DNA from: Fodinibacter sp963833495
GTDB taxonomy: Bacteria > Actinomycetota > Actinomycetes > Actinomycetales > Dermatophilaceae
Length of the DNA: 64,000 nt
Direction: 5' to 3'
Assembly (NCBI GenBank): GCA_963833495.1
Contig: CAWHYJ010000011.1
Coordinates: forward strand, 310,001 to 374,000
Part shown: piece by piece, positions 1 through 9,133 of the stretch
How positions within the stretch are numbered: the stretch's first letter is position 1
Layout of the letters: each line of letters begins with the position of its first letter
Position numbers and translations under genes: made by a program
The notes under the pieces: model-generated
Database searches by the model: none
What the model saw: only the letters and a program-made list of their open reading frames with translations
Told to the model about the DNA's origin: nothing

Positions 1-86
1 ACAACACCGCCGCACGGCGCACCTACGAACGGCTCGGTTTCACCGACGCGGCGGTGGACGGGCAGTACACCCTTGCCACGACCTGA
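1..86 (+). CDS. C-terminal end of a GNAT acetyltransferase, probably mycothiol synthase MshD (partial)
   Basis: The window opens inside a reading frame that ends at the TGA at 84-86. The last residues include RRTYERLGFTD, the typical C-terminal acetyl-CoA-side motif of GNAT enzymes (N-x-x-A-x-x-x-Y-x-x-x-GF). In many actinobacteria mshD, the last enzyme of mycothiol synthesis, lies just upstream of ppk, which is the next gene here 12 bases on. The family call rests on about 28 residues plus position, so another GNAT enzyme remains possible. Confidence 0.5.
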   Translation, partial: NTAARRTYERLGFTDAAVDGQYTLATT

Positions 87-98
87 CAGGATTGGGTC

Positions 99-2419
99 AT
101 GACGGCGAACCCGAGGGCCGAGGTCCACGAGCTGAGGTCGGCGAGCCATGCCGCTGCCGACGCCGCGGCCGACGCGAGCATCGTCAGCGAGGTCTCCATC
201 GCGAGCGCCGCGGCCACCGAGACCCGCACCCACCAACCACGGGCCGCCAACGGCCGGTTCGTCGGTCGGCCCGCGGGTTCCGAGCCCGCGGCGGAGCAGG
301 ACGTCACCCTGCAGGGCGACCGGTTCCTCGACCGCGAGATCTCCTGGCTGCAGTTCAACGAGCGGGTGCTCCAGCTGGCCGCCGACGAGAACGTGCCGCT
401 GCTCGAGCGGGCCCGCTACCTCGCGATCTTCGCCTCCAACCTCGACGAGTTCTTCATGGTGCGGGTGGCGGGCCTCAAGCGCCGCATCGCCACCGGCATC
501 GCCGTGCGCTCGGCCTCCGGGCTCGAGCCGCGCGAGGTGCTCGAGCAGATCTCGCTGGTCGCCCACGAGCTGCTGTCGATGCAGGCCCGGGTCTACGGCG
601 AGCAGGTGCGCCCGGCGCTCGAGGGCGAGGGCATCACCATCGTGCGGTGGGACGAGCTGTCCGACGACGAGCGCGACCGGCTCGGCGCGATGTTCACCGC
701 CCGGCTCTTCCCGGTGCTCACCCCCCTGGCCGTCGACCCGGCCCACCCGTTCCCCTACATCTCGGGGCTCTCGCTCAACCTGGCCGTGGTGCTGGTCAAC
801 CCGCGCACCGGCAAGGAGCACTTCGCGCGGGTCAAGGTGCCGCCGGTGCTCCCCCGCCTGCTGCGCGTGCAGCCCGGGCCCGACGAGTCGCCGCTGGCCG
901 ACATGTACGACACCCGGTTCGTGCCGCTCGAGGACGTCATCTCGGCGCACCTCGACCACCTCTTCCCCGGCATGGAGGTGCGCGAGCACTTCACCTTCCG
1001 GGTCACCCGCAACGAGGACCTCGAGGTCGAGGAGGACGACGCCGAGAACCTCCTCACCGCGCTCGAGCGCGAGCTCACCCGCCGCCGCTTCGGCCCCCCG
1101 GTGCGCCTCGAGGTCGAGGCCGACATGGACGAGCACGTGCATCGACCTGCTGGTCCGCGAGCTCGGCGTCGCCGGGTCCGAGGTCTACCGCCTGCCGGCC
1201 CCGCTCGACCTGCGCGCGCTCAACGTGATCGCCGACCTCGAGCGCTCCGACCTGCACTTCGACCCGTTCGTCGCCCGCACCAACCCCGACCTGGCGCCCA
1301 CCGAGAGCGCCAAGGCCCGCGACATCTTCGCGTCGATCCGCAAGCAGGACATCCTGCTCCAGCACCCCTACGACTCGTTCTCGACCTCGGTGCAGGCGTT
1401 CATCGAGCAGGCCGCCGTCGACCCGCGCGTGCTGGCCATCAAGCAGACGCTCTACCGCACCAGCGGCGACTCGCCCGATCATCGACGCCCTCATCGACGC
1501 CGCCGAGGCCGGCAAGCAGGTGCTCGCGGTCGTCGAGATCAAGGCCCGCTTCGACGAGCAGAACAACATCTCGTGGGCGCGCAAGCTCGAGCACGCCGGC
1601 GTGCACGTCGTCTACGGCATCGTCGGGCTGAAGACGCACGCCAAGCTGTGCCTCGTCATCCGGCAGGAGGCCGAGGGCCTGCGCCGCTACTGCCACGTCG
1701 GCACCGGCAACTACAACCCCAAGACCGCCCGGCTCTACGAGGACCTCGGGCTGCTCACCGTCGACGACCAGGTCGGCCAGGACCTCACCCGGCTGTTCAA
1801 CCAGCTCTCGGGCATCGCGCCGCGCAGCCGGTTCAAGCGGCTGCTCGTCGCGCCGCGGTCGGTGCGCTCGGGGCTGATCGACCTGATCGACGCCGAGATC
1901 GAGCACGAGCAGCGCCAGCCGGGCTCGGGGCACATCGCCTGGAAGCTGAACTCCATCGTCGACGAGCAGCTCATCGACGCCCTCTACCGCGCCTCGCAGG
2001 CCGGGGTGAAGGTGCAGCTGTGGGTGCGCGGCATCTGCGCGCTGCGCCCGGGGGTGCCCGGGCTGTCCGAGAACATCGAGGTGCGCTCGATCCTCGGTCG
2101 CTTCCTCGAGCACTCGCGCGTCTTCCTGTTCGGCGCCGGCGGCGACACCGTCGCGCTGATCGGCAGCGCCGACATGATGCACCGCAACCTCGACCGCCGG
2201 GTCGAGGCGCTGGTGCGGCTCATCGACCCGCGCCACCTCGCCGACCTCGAGTCGCTGATGGAGCGCGGCATGAGCGACGAGTACTCGCACTGGAAGCTCG
2301 GCGGCGACGGCCGGTGGATGCGCCACCACCTCGACGACGACGGCAACCCGCGCACCGACCTGCAGGCCGACCTCATCGAGATGCACGCCAAGCGGCGCCG
2401 CAAGGCCCGTCGCCGGTGA
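99..2419 (+). CDS. ppk1: Polyphosphate kinase 1 (two one-base frameshifts)
   Basis: RNA-degradosome/PPK1 family enzyme that reversibly makes inorganic polyphosphate from ATP. It starts at ATG 99 with a purine-rich stretch upstream and has a roughly 60-residue low-complexity N-terminus before the conserved LDREISWLQFNERVLQLA. The frame breaks near 1137 and again near 1477. Removing one base at each site joins the three frames into about 772 codons, normal or slightly long for PPK1. The phospho-histidine motif region (GLKTHAKLCLV) and the HVGTGNYNPKTARLYEDLGL segment are intact in the last frame. The next gene, mutT1, starts 22 bases after the stop, the same neighbour as in mycobacteria. Both breaks look like sequence errors, because neither sits on a slippery heptamer and the protein continues perfectly after them. 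Confidence 0.93.
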
Positions 2420-2441
2420 CCGTGTCGACCGGGGGGACGGC

Positions 2442-3389
2442 ATGAGGATCCCGGCGGCAGGGACCTTGCCGTGGCGGCTCGTCGACGGCGCCCTCGAGGT
2501 GGCCATCGTGCACCGCCCGCGCTACGACGACTGGTCCTGGGCCAAGGGCAAGCTCGACCCGGGTGAGGACTGGGCGGTGGCGGCCGTGCGCGAGACCGAG
2601 GAGGAGACCGGCCTGGTCGTGCGCCTCGGCCCGCCGCTCCCCGAGGCGCGCTACACCCTGCTCGGCCGTGACGGCACGCCCGACGACAAGGTGGTGCGCT
2701 ACTGGTCGGCACGGGTCACCGGTGGCGACGGCCACCTGCTCAACGAGATCGACGAGGTCGTGTGGCTCCCGGTGCCCGAGGCGCACGCCCGCCTCGACTA
2801 CGCCCGCGACCGCGACCAGCTGCTCGCGCTGGTGCGGCTGCAGCAGACCGAGCGGCTCGACACCTGGCCGCTGGTCGTGGTGCGGCACGCCCACGCCGTC
2901 GCCCGAGGAGAGTGGCGAGGCTCCGACGACACCAAGCGCCCGCTCGACGACCTGGGCCGGGCCCGGGCGGTCGCGCTGAGCGCCGTGCTCACCGCCTACG
3001 GCGTGACCCGCGTGGTCACCTCCCCCTCCGAGCGCTGCCTGCGCACCGTCGAGCCGTATGCCGTGTCCGCCGGCGTGCGGCTGCGCACCCGCGGTGGGCT
3101 GTCCGAGGAGGGCTTCGAGGCCGCGCCCGAGAAGGCCCACCGCCACCTCGCACGCCTGCTCGAGCTGGGCGAGCCCGCTCTGCTCTGCACCCACGGGCCG
3201 GTGGTCCCCCCGCTGCTCGACGACCTGGCCGGTCGCCTCGACCTCGACGCCGCCGGGTCGGTCGAGGTCGTCGAGGAGTTCGCCGAGGCCCGCGACGACA
3301 AGCTCGACAAGGGCGAGGCCCTGGTCTGCCACGTCGTCGGCACCGGGGACGCCGCGCGCGTGGTCGCCGTGGAGCGCCACCGCCCCTGA
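2442..3389 (+). CDS. mutT1: MutT1-type NUDIX hydrolase fused to a histidine phosphatase domain
   Basis: The 315-residue protein has two domains. The N-terminal NUDIX domain (about residues 1-135) carries the box GKLDPGE...RETEEETGL. The C-terminal SixA/phosphoglycerate-mutase-like domain (about 140-315) starts with the catalytic VVVRHAHA motif. Mycobacterial MutT1 with this architecture hydrolyses 8-oxo-(d)GTP and diadenosine polyphosphates, cleaning the nucleotide pool, and lies beside ppk as here. It starts at ATG 2442 behind a G-rich ribosome site. All NUDIX box residues are present. It ends 109 bases before the PHO box of the pst operon. Confidence 0.9.
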   Translation: MRIPAAGTLPWRLVDGALEVAIVHRPRYDDWSWAKGKLDPGEDWAVAAVRETEEETGLVVRLGPPLPEARYTLLGRDGTPDDKVVRYWSARVTGGDGHLLNEIDEVVWLPVPEAHARLDYARDRDQLLALVRLQQTERLDTWPLVVVRHAHAVARGEWRGSDDTKRPLDDLGRARAVALSAVLTAYGVTRVVTSPSERCLRTVEPYAVSAGVRLRTRGGLSEEGFEAAPEKAHRHLARLLELGEPALLCTHGPVVPPLLDDLAGRLDLDAAGSVEVVEEFAEARDDKLDKGEALVCHVVGTGDAARVVAVERHRP

Positions 3390-3498
3390 CCAGCGAGAAC
3401 CGGGCGCGCCACGCCCGCGTGCGCCCCGGCATCCCCGGCGTGGCGCCGGAGGTCGGCTACCTGTTCCTGACCGTTCGGACCACGAATGTCCGGATGCC

Positions 3499-3520
3499 GT
3501 TCACGGTGCGTTCACCCGCT
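3499..3520 (+). promoter_or_regulatory. PHO box upstream of pstS
   Basis: Two adjacent 11-base direct repeats, GTTCACGGTGC and GTTCACCCGCT, sit about 95 bases before the pstS start. This is the layout of PhoP-binding PHO boxes in Streptomyces and relatives (11-bp direct repeat units starting GTTCA). It implies induction of the pst operon under phosphate starvation. PhoP/PhoR genes are not in this window. Confidence 0.82.
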
Positions 3521-3613
3521 GCGGGCCGCCGCGTCACCCGGCCTCCATACCTTCACTCGTGTCGGGCAGTGTCGCCCGCCTCCCTGACCCTTGCCCTCCG
3601 AGAGGTACACACA

Positions 3614-4738
3614 GTGAAGAACACCCGTCTCGGCCAGGTGGCGGCTCTCGCCCTGGTCGGCTCGATCGCCCTCGCGGGCTGCGGTTCCGACGACAACACC
3701 GGTTCCGCGTCGTCGTCGAGCTCCTCCGCCACCGGCTCCGCGGCATCCGCCGAGTGCTTCGAGGGCACCCTGAACGCCGAGGGCTCCTCGGCGCAGAAGA
3801 ACGCCTTCGAGGAGGCCGCCGCCAGCTTCCTCGAGAAGTGCCCGAAGGCCACGGTCAACTACAACCCCACCGGCTCCGGTGCGGGCATCAAGCAGTTCAT
3901 CGCCGGCCAGGTCGACTTCGCCGGCTCCGACTCGGCGCTGAAGACGGTGGAGAAGGACGGGGTCATCGAGGCCGACGCCGCCGCGAAGACCTGCGGCTCC
4001 CCCGCGTGGAACATCCCGATGGTGACCGGCCCGATCGCGATCGCCTACAACGTCAAGGGTGTCGACAAGCTGATCCTCACGCCCGCGGTGGCCGCCGACA
4101 TCTTCAACGGCAAGATCACCACCTGGAACGACCCGGCCATCGCCGCGATCAACCCGGGCGTCACCCTGCCGGCGACACCCGTCAAGGTCTTCTTCCGCTC
4201 CGACGAGTCGGGCACGACCGAGAACTTCACCAAGTACCTCAACACCGCGGCTCCGGACGCCTGGACCGCCGACCCGGCCAAGGTGTGGAGCGGCAAGGGC
4301 GAGGGCAAGGAGAAGTCGGCCGGTGTCGCCGAGGGCGTGAAGTCCACCGACGGTGGCATCACCTACGTCGAGTGGAGCTACGCCAAGGACAACGACCTGA
4401 GCATCGCGCAGGTCGACAACGGTGGCGGAGCCGTGGAGCTCACCGCCGAGAGCGTCGGCAAGGCCGTCGAGGCCGCGACGAAGGACGGCGAGGGCAACGA
4501 CCTGCGCCTCAAGCTCGACTACGCCACCAAGGAGGCCGGCGCCTACCCGATCCTGCTGGTGACCTACGAGATCGTCTGCTCCAAGAACGGCGACGCCACG
4601 AAGGCCGCCAACATCAAGGCCTTCCTGACGCACTTCGCGTCGCCGGAGACCCAGAAGAGCCTCGAGGAGATCGGCTACGCACCGCTGCCCGCCTCGGTGC
4701 AGTCCGAGGTGGCCTCGGCCATCTCGGCCCTGTCCTGA
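3614..4738 (+). CDS. pstS: Phosphate ABC transporter substrate-binding lipoprotein PstS
   Basis: High-affinity phosphate-binding lipoprotein of 374 residues. The GTG start at 3614 lies behind GAGAGG and gives a signal peptide ending in the lipobox LAGC, so the protein should be anchored outside the membrane through Cys near residue 24. A Ser/Gly-rich linker follows, then the PstS fold with the phosphate-contact segments GSGAGIKQF and RSDESGTTENF. It is the first gene of pstSCAB and lies directly after the PHO box. Confidence 0.94.
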   Translation: MKNTRLGQVAALALVGSIALAGCGSDDNTGSASSSSSSATGSAASAECFEGTLNAEGSSAQKNAFEEAAASFLEKCPKATVNYNPTGSGAGIKQFIAGQVDFAGSDSALKTVEKDGVIEADAAAKTCGSPAWNIPMVTGPIAIAYNVKGVDKLILTPAVAADIFNGKITTWNDPAIAAINPGVTLPATPVKVFFRSDESGTTENFTKYLNTAAPDAWTADPAKVWSGKGEGKEKSAGVAEGVKSTDGGITYVEWSYAKDNDLSIAQVDNGGGAVELTAESVGKAVEAATKDGEGNDLRLKLDYATKEAGAYPILLVTYEIVCSKNGDATKAANIKAFLTHFASPETQKSLEEIGYAPLPASVQSEVASAISALS

Positions 4739-4830
4739 CCCGCATCCGACGGCGCTGAGGCGCCGACCGACCCCCCGGGGGCGGGCCGCAACCCGGCCCG
4801 CCCCCTGCACCACGAGAAGGGCGACCCGCC

Positions 4831-5844
4831 GTGACACCCACGATCACCGGCCGCAACCTGGTCGACGAGTCCCCCGGGCCGCACGGCCGCGACCCGTTGG
4901 CCGGCGACGGCGCCTCCACCGGTCGACTGGGGGACCGGGTCTTCGGCGGGCTGGCGAAGGGGGCCGGCATCCTGGTCGTCGCCATCGTCGCCCTCGTCGG
5001 CACCTTCCTGGTCATCCAGGCCGTGCCGGCGCTGCTCAACAACAACGTCAACTTCCTGACCTCGCGCGAGTGGGTGCCCAGCGGCACGGAGCCGCGCTTC
5101 GGCATCCTCGACATGTTCTGGGCCACGATGGTCACCTCGATCATCGCGATGCTCATCGCGGTGCCGCTCGGGGTGGCCGTGGCGCTGTTCCTCACCCAGT
5201 ACGCGCCGGGGTGGCTGCGGGGGCCGGCCGCCGCCACGATCGACCTGCTCGCGGCGGTGCCCTCGATCGTCTACGGCTTCTGGGGGCTGACCATCGCCGG
5301 TCAGTACTTCACGCCGTTCCAGGAGTTCCTGACCAGGACCTTCGGCTGGGTCCCGTTCTTCGACGACGCCGGGGTCAGCGCCAAGAGCACCCTCGCCTTC
5401 GCCGGCCTCATCCTGGCCATCATGGTGCTGCCGATCATCACGGCCATCTCGCGCGAGGTCTTCAACCAGGTGCCCACGGCCCACAAGGAAGGCGCGCTGG
5501 CCCTGGGGGCGACGCACTGGGAGATGATCCGCACCGCGGTGCTGCCCTTCGGCAGGCCCGGCATCATCAGCGCCTCGATGCTCGGCCTCGGGCGCGCGCT
5601 GGGCGAGACCCTCGCCGTCGTCATCCTGCTCTCCGGCCTGAACTCGACGGCCGGCTGGAGCTGGTCGGTGTTCAACGGCGGGTCGACCTTCGCGTCGCGG
5701 ATCGCCAGTGGCGCCAGCGAGTTCGACAGCCCGCAGAAGACCGGTGCCTACATCGCCGCCGGCCTGATGCTGTTCGTGCTCACCTTCGCCGTCAACGCGG
5801 TCGCCCGCATCGTCATCGAGCGCAGGAAGGCCTTCACCGAATGA
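4831..5844 (+). CDS. pstC: Phosphate ABC transporter permease PstC
   Basis: A 337-residue membrane permease. GTG start at 4831 with GAGAAGGGCG upstream. After a cytoplasmic N-terminus of about 45 residues it has six hydrophobic helices, and the ABC-contact EAA loop appears as EGALALGATHWEMIRTAVLP. Its stop overlaps the start of pstA (ATGA at 5841), showing translational coupling. Confidence 0.93.
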   Translation: MTPTITGRNLVDESPGPHGRDPLAGDGASTGRLGDRVFGGLAKGAGILVVAIVALVGTFLVIQAVPALLNNNVNFLTSREWVPSGTEPRFGILDMFWATMVTSIIAMLIAVPLGVAVALFLTQYAPGWLRGPAAATIDLLAAVPSIVYGFWGLTIAGQYFTPFQEFLTRTFGWVPFFDDAGVSAKSTLAFAGLILAIMVLPIITAISREVFNQVPTAHKEGALALGATHWEMIRTAVLPFGRPGIISASMLGLGRALGETLAVVILLSGLNSTAGWSWSVFNGGSTFASRIASGASEFDSPQKTGAYIAAGLMLFVLTFAVNAVARIVIERRKAFTE

Positions 5845-6767
5845 GCACCGCGCAGCTCGACACCAGCACGACGGCACCGCCGACCCGGCCCGGCCGCGGC
5901 CCGAGCTGGCGTCCAAGTCGGCCTCCCGGGCCACCAAGGACGTCCTCGCACGCGTCGTGATGTGGGCCGCGTTCTTCATCGCCGTGGTGCCGCTGGTCTG
6001 GATCCTCGGCGCCACGATCCTCAAGGGCGGCCAGATGCTGCTCGAGTCGCAGTGGTGGACCAACTCGCAGGCCGGCATCACGCCGCGCCGGGTGGGCGGC
6101 GGCGCGGCACACGCCATCCAGGGGACGCTGCTGCTTGGCGCTGGTCACGGCGGTGATCTCGGTGCCGATCGGGGTCTTCACCGCGGTCTACCTCGTGGAG
6201 TACGGCCGCGGCCGGCTGGCCCGGGTCGTCTCGTTCATGGTCGACATCCTCACCGGCATCCCCTCGATCGTCGCTGCCCTGTTCATCTACGCCCTGTGGG
6301 TCTCGACGATGGGCCTGCAGCGGGTGCCGTTCGCGGTGGCCCTGGCGCTGGTCATCCTGATGATCCCGACCGTGGTGCGCTCGACGGAGGAGATGCTCAA
6401 GCTCGTCCCCAACGAGCTGCGCGAGGCGTCGTACGCGCTCGGGGTGCCGAAGTGGAAGACGATCATGAAGGTCGTTCTCCCGACGGCGTTCTCGGGCATC
6501 GTCACCGGCATCCTGCTGGGGTTGGCGCGCGTGATGGGCGAGACCGCGCCGCTGATCATCCTCGGCCCGTACACCAAGGTGATCGCCAGCGACCTCTTCG
6601 GCGGCCTGATGGCGACCCTGCCCAGCATGATCAACAACGACCGCGGCGAGAACCTGCAGCCGGCCGTCGACCGGGTGTGGGGCGCGGCCCTCACCCTCAT
6701 CCTGCTCATCTTCGTGCTCAACCTGCTCGGCCGGTTCATCGGCCGGTTCAGCAAGGTCAAGGGCTGA
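5841..6767 (+). CDS. pstA: Phosphate ABC transporter permease PstA (two compensating frameshifts)
   Basis: The start ATG 5841 overlaps the pstC stop. The frame is lost in the N-terminal tail (around 5860-5900, one base apparently missing) and again near 6128, where a T appears to be inserted in a CTGCTG run. The two cancel, so the total of 927 bases is a multiple of three. The body is a normal PstA with six helices and the EAA loop EASYALGVPKWKTIMKVVLP. Phosphate uptake needs this subunit, so sequence error is more likely than true loss. A short gap then leads to pstB. Confidence 0.88.
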
Positions 6768-6843
6768 CCGCCGGCGCTCCCGGCCTCCCCGATCCGCAAC
6801 CCGCCCAACGGCATCCGAGAAACGACAGAAGGCAACCGACACC

Positions 6844-7620
6844 ATGGCCAAGCGCATCGACGTCAAGGACCTCGACATCTACTACGGCGACTTCAAGGCC
6901 GTCGAGGGAGTGACGATGACGGTGGAGCCGCGCTCCGTCACGTCGTTCATCGGGCCGTCGGGCTGCGGCAAGTCGACCGTGCTGCGCACCCTGAACCGGA
7001 TGCACGAGGTGATCCCGGGGGCGCGCGTGCACGGCTCGGTGATGCTCGACGACCAGGACCTCTACGCCTCGTCGATGGACCCGGTGGCGGTGCGGCGCAC
7101 GGTGGGCATGGTGTTCCAGCGGCCGAACCCGTTCCCCACCATGTCGATCCGCGACAACGTCGCCGCCGGGCTGAAGCTCAACGGGATGAAGGGCAAGAAG
7201 CAGCTCGACGAGGTCGTGGAGCGCTCGTTGAAGAGCGCCAACCTCTGGAACGAGGTCAAGGACCGGCTCGACAAGCCGGGGGCCGGGCTGTCGGGCGGCC
7301 AGCAGCAGCGGCTGTGCATCGCGCGGGCCATCGCCGTCAACCCGCAGGTGCTGCTCATGGACGAGCCGTGCTCGGCGCTCGACCCGATCTCGACGCTGGC
7401 CATCGAGGACCTGATCAACGAGCTGAAGTCGGACTACACGATCGTCATCGTCACCCACAACATGCAGCAGGCCGCGAGGGTGTCGGACCAGACGGCGTTC
7501 TTCAACCTCAAGGCCACCGGTGAGCCGGGCCGGCTGGTCGAGGTCGGCGACACCCAGCGCATCTTCAGCAACCCCACCGAGCCCGCCACCGAGGACTACA
7601 TCAGCGGCCGCTTCGGCTGA
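6844..7620 (+). CDS. pstB: Phosphate ABC transporter ATP-binding protein PstB
   Basis: A 258-residue ATPase that energises phosphate import through PstCA. Walker A is GPSGCGKST (about residue 38), the signature is LSGGQQQRLCIARA, Walker B is VLLMDEPCSALDP and the switch histidine is in THNMQQ. It begins at ATG 6844 behind GACAGAAGG. PhoU, which often ends this operon, is missing; a repeat-rich stretch follows directly. Confidence 0.95.
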   Translation: MAKRIDVKDLDIYYGDFKAVEGVTMTVEPRSVTSFIGPSGCGKSTVLRTLNRMHEVIPGARVHGSVMLDDQDLYASSMDPVAVRRTVGMVFQRPNPFPTMSIRDNVAAGLKLNGMKGKKQLDEVVERSLKSANLWNEVKDRLDKPGAGLSGGQQQRLCIARAIAVNPQVLLMDEPCSALDPISTLAIEDLINELKSDYTIVIVTHNMQQAARVSDQTAFFNLKATGEPGRLVEVGDTQRIFSNPTEPATEDYISGRFG

Positions 7621-7629
7621 TCACCAGCC

Positions 7630-7780
7630 CTCCCCGACCTATTGCGGATCTCCCCCGCCCTGGACCCGCACCTCCCCGACTTCTTGCGGATCTCCCCGCG
7701 CTGGCCCCGCACCTCCCCGACTTCTTGCGGATCTCCCCCGCGCTGGCCCTTACCTCCCCAACTTCTTGCGGATCTCCCCC
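7630..7780 (+). repeat. Four tandem copies of a 41-42 base repeat unit
   Basis: The core CTCCCCGACTTCTTGCGG followed by ATCTCCCC recurs at 7630, 7672, 7713 and 7754, with periods of 42, 41 and 41. Copies 2 to 4 are nearly identical over the whole period. The array starts 9 bases after the pstB stop. Reverse-oriented copies occur on the far side of the next gene. Equal period with no variable spacers argues against CRISPR. Confidence 0.85.
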
Positions 7781-7800
7781 GCGCTGCTCGACCCGGACCA

Positions 7801-7830
7801 CGGCGAAGATTCGCAATAGGTCGAAAGGGA
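7801..7830 (-). repeat. Degenerate inverted copy of the same repeat
   Basis: The segment containing GAAGATTCGCAATAGG resembles the reverse-oriented units at 9006-9079 (GGAAGATCCGCAATGGG). It closes the upstream repeat cluster in the opposite orientation. Confidence 0.5.
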
Positions 7831-7923
7831 GACGGCTTTCCACAAGGGAGGCGTGATCGGCGCTCTGTCCACAGATTCGCCGGCACACCGTCAAGGACTG
7901 CGGCTCCCCGCGAGATTCATCGG

Positions 7924-8963
7924 ATGCCGTTCACCCACCTCCCGCAGCCCTTCACTCGCACCGAGTGCCTCGCCTCCGGGGTCACCTCCCGTCAGCTCGA
8001 GCGGGCGGTTGAACGGTGCGAACTGACGCGAATAGTGCCGGGCCTGTATGCCGTGACCTCCCGATGGGACGAACGCGAGCCATGGCACCGCCACCTGGAC
8101 ATCGCCGAGGCAGCCGGCCGCACCACCCCGGACGCCATCGTGAGCCACGCCAGCGCGGCGGCCCTGCTCGGTCTCCCGATGCCGCCACGCCCGCCGCCGC
8201 GCGCCACCCTGACGCTGCTCGACGACCGCCGCACCTCGGAGGGCGACAGTTGGCGCCGGTTCCATCGCGGGCACACGCCGCCCGCGCACGTGGTCATCGA
8301 CCGCGGCCGACCCTACCTCGTTCCGAGCCGGACCGTCGTCGACTGCATGCGCGACATGCGCCCCGGTGACGCGCTTGCCGTGTTGGACGCTGCGCTCGGT
8401 GCCGGGCTCGTCACTGGGCCAGAGCTGCTTGAGATGCGCCGTCACCAGCGGCGGTGGCCCGGCATCGCCGCTGCCGACCAGATCCTGCGCTTGGGCGACG
8501 GTCGACGGGAGTCGTGGCTCGAGTCCTCGAGCGCCTGGGCGATGACACGCCTGGAGCTGCCGCCTGGCATCCCGCAGGTTGTCGTGCGCGACGCAGACGG
8601 GCGTTTCGTCGGTCGCGTCGACGCGCTGTGGCCCGAGCTGGGTGTAGTTGGCGAGGCGGACGGCCACGGCGAAGTACCTGATGGGCGACAGGTGTGCCGG
8701 GCATGTCGGACGAGGAGCTCGTCAGACGAGCGATGCTCGCGCAAGACGTCCGCGAAGAGAGCCTGCGCGGCCTCGGCCTGGAGGTCTTCCGGTGGGGTCC
8801 GGCTGAGCTGGCCGACACGGTGGAACTGCACGCGAGGTTCCTCACCGCTGTGGCCCAGGCTGTGCCCGAAGCCATCACGGCCCGATTCACCTGCTCCTGC
8901 TGCGGCCGCCTCCTCACTGATTGCGGATCACCCACCCGGATAGGGGGACTGAGGGCCGCCTGA
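7924..8963 (+). CDS. AbiEi-antitoxin-like/DUF559-type protein (two one-base frameshifts)
   Basis: The N-terminus (FTRTECLASGVTSRQLERAV, then GLYAV) is the winged-helix start of AbiEi/type IV antitoxin-like proteins common in actinobacteria. The middle has the HASAAALLGLP segment. The C-terminus (VGRVDALWPELGVVGEADG...KYLMGD...LRGLGLEVFRWG) is a DUF559/Vsr-like nuclease-fold domain. One-base insertions near 8669 and 8702 break the nuclease-like part; removing both gives 345 residues. In this solo-gene family a toxin partner is usually absent, and none is seen here. The last residues read through a repeat unit (8910-8936), so the natural C-terminus may have been altered. True defence activity is not shown. 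Confidence 0.72.
8910..8936 (+). repeat. Single direct repeat unit in the 3' end of the AbiEi-like gene
   Basis: CTCACTGATTGCGGATCACC matches the core of the 7630-7780 array in the same orientation, though more diverged. It lies inside the reading frame and supplies the last residues of the predicted protein. Confidence 0.6.
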
Positions 8964-8966
8964 GAC

Positions 8967-9122
8967 GGTGGCAGATCCGCAAGGAGTCGGGGAAGGTGGC
9001 GATGTGAGGTGGAAGATCCGCAAGGGGTCGGGGTGGAGTGGACTGACACGCGGTGGAAGATCCGCAATGGGTAGAGGGAGAACTGGGGCCGCGCGGGTGG
9101 GAAATACGCAATGAAGTCGGGG
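8967..9122 (-). repeat. Four inverted copies of the repeat family
   Basis: Units centred on AGATCCGCAAG or AGATCCGCAATG occur at 8967-8992, 9006-9033, 9052-9079 and 9095-9122. They are the reverse complement of the 7630-7780 units, with looser spacing of about 39-46 bases. The cluster fills the gap between the AbiEi-like gene and the convergent PiT gene, whose stop is at 9134. Confidence 0.8.
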
Positions 9123-9133
9123 AGCGGGTGGAG

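Noticed and set aside
1130..1490. Programmed frameshifting in ppk1
   Set aside because: No slippery heptamer or downstream stem is visible, and similar breaks occur in unrelated genes across the window.
4675..6117. Long minus-strand frame opposite pstC/pstA
   Set aside because: Shadow frame of GC-rich genes; Arg/Gly/Asp-rich with no motif and no ribosome site.
7630..7780. Tandem repeat resembling a CRISPR array
   Set aside because: The period of 41-42 bases is filled almost entirely by repeated sequence; there are no unique spacers and no cas genes.
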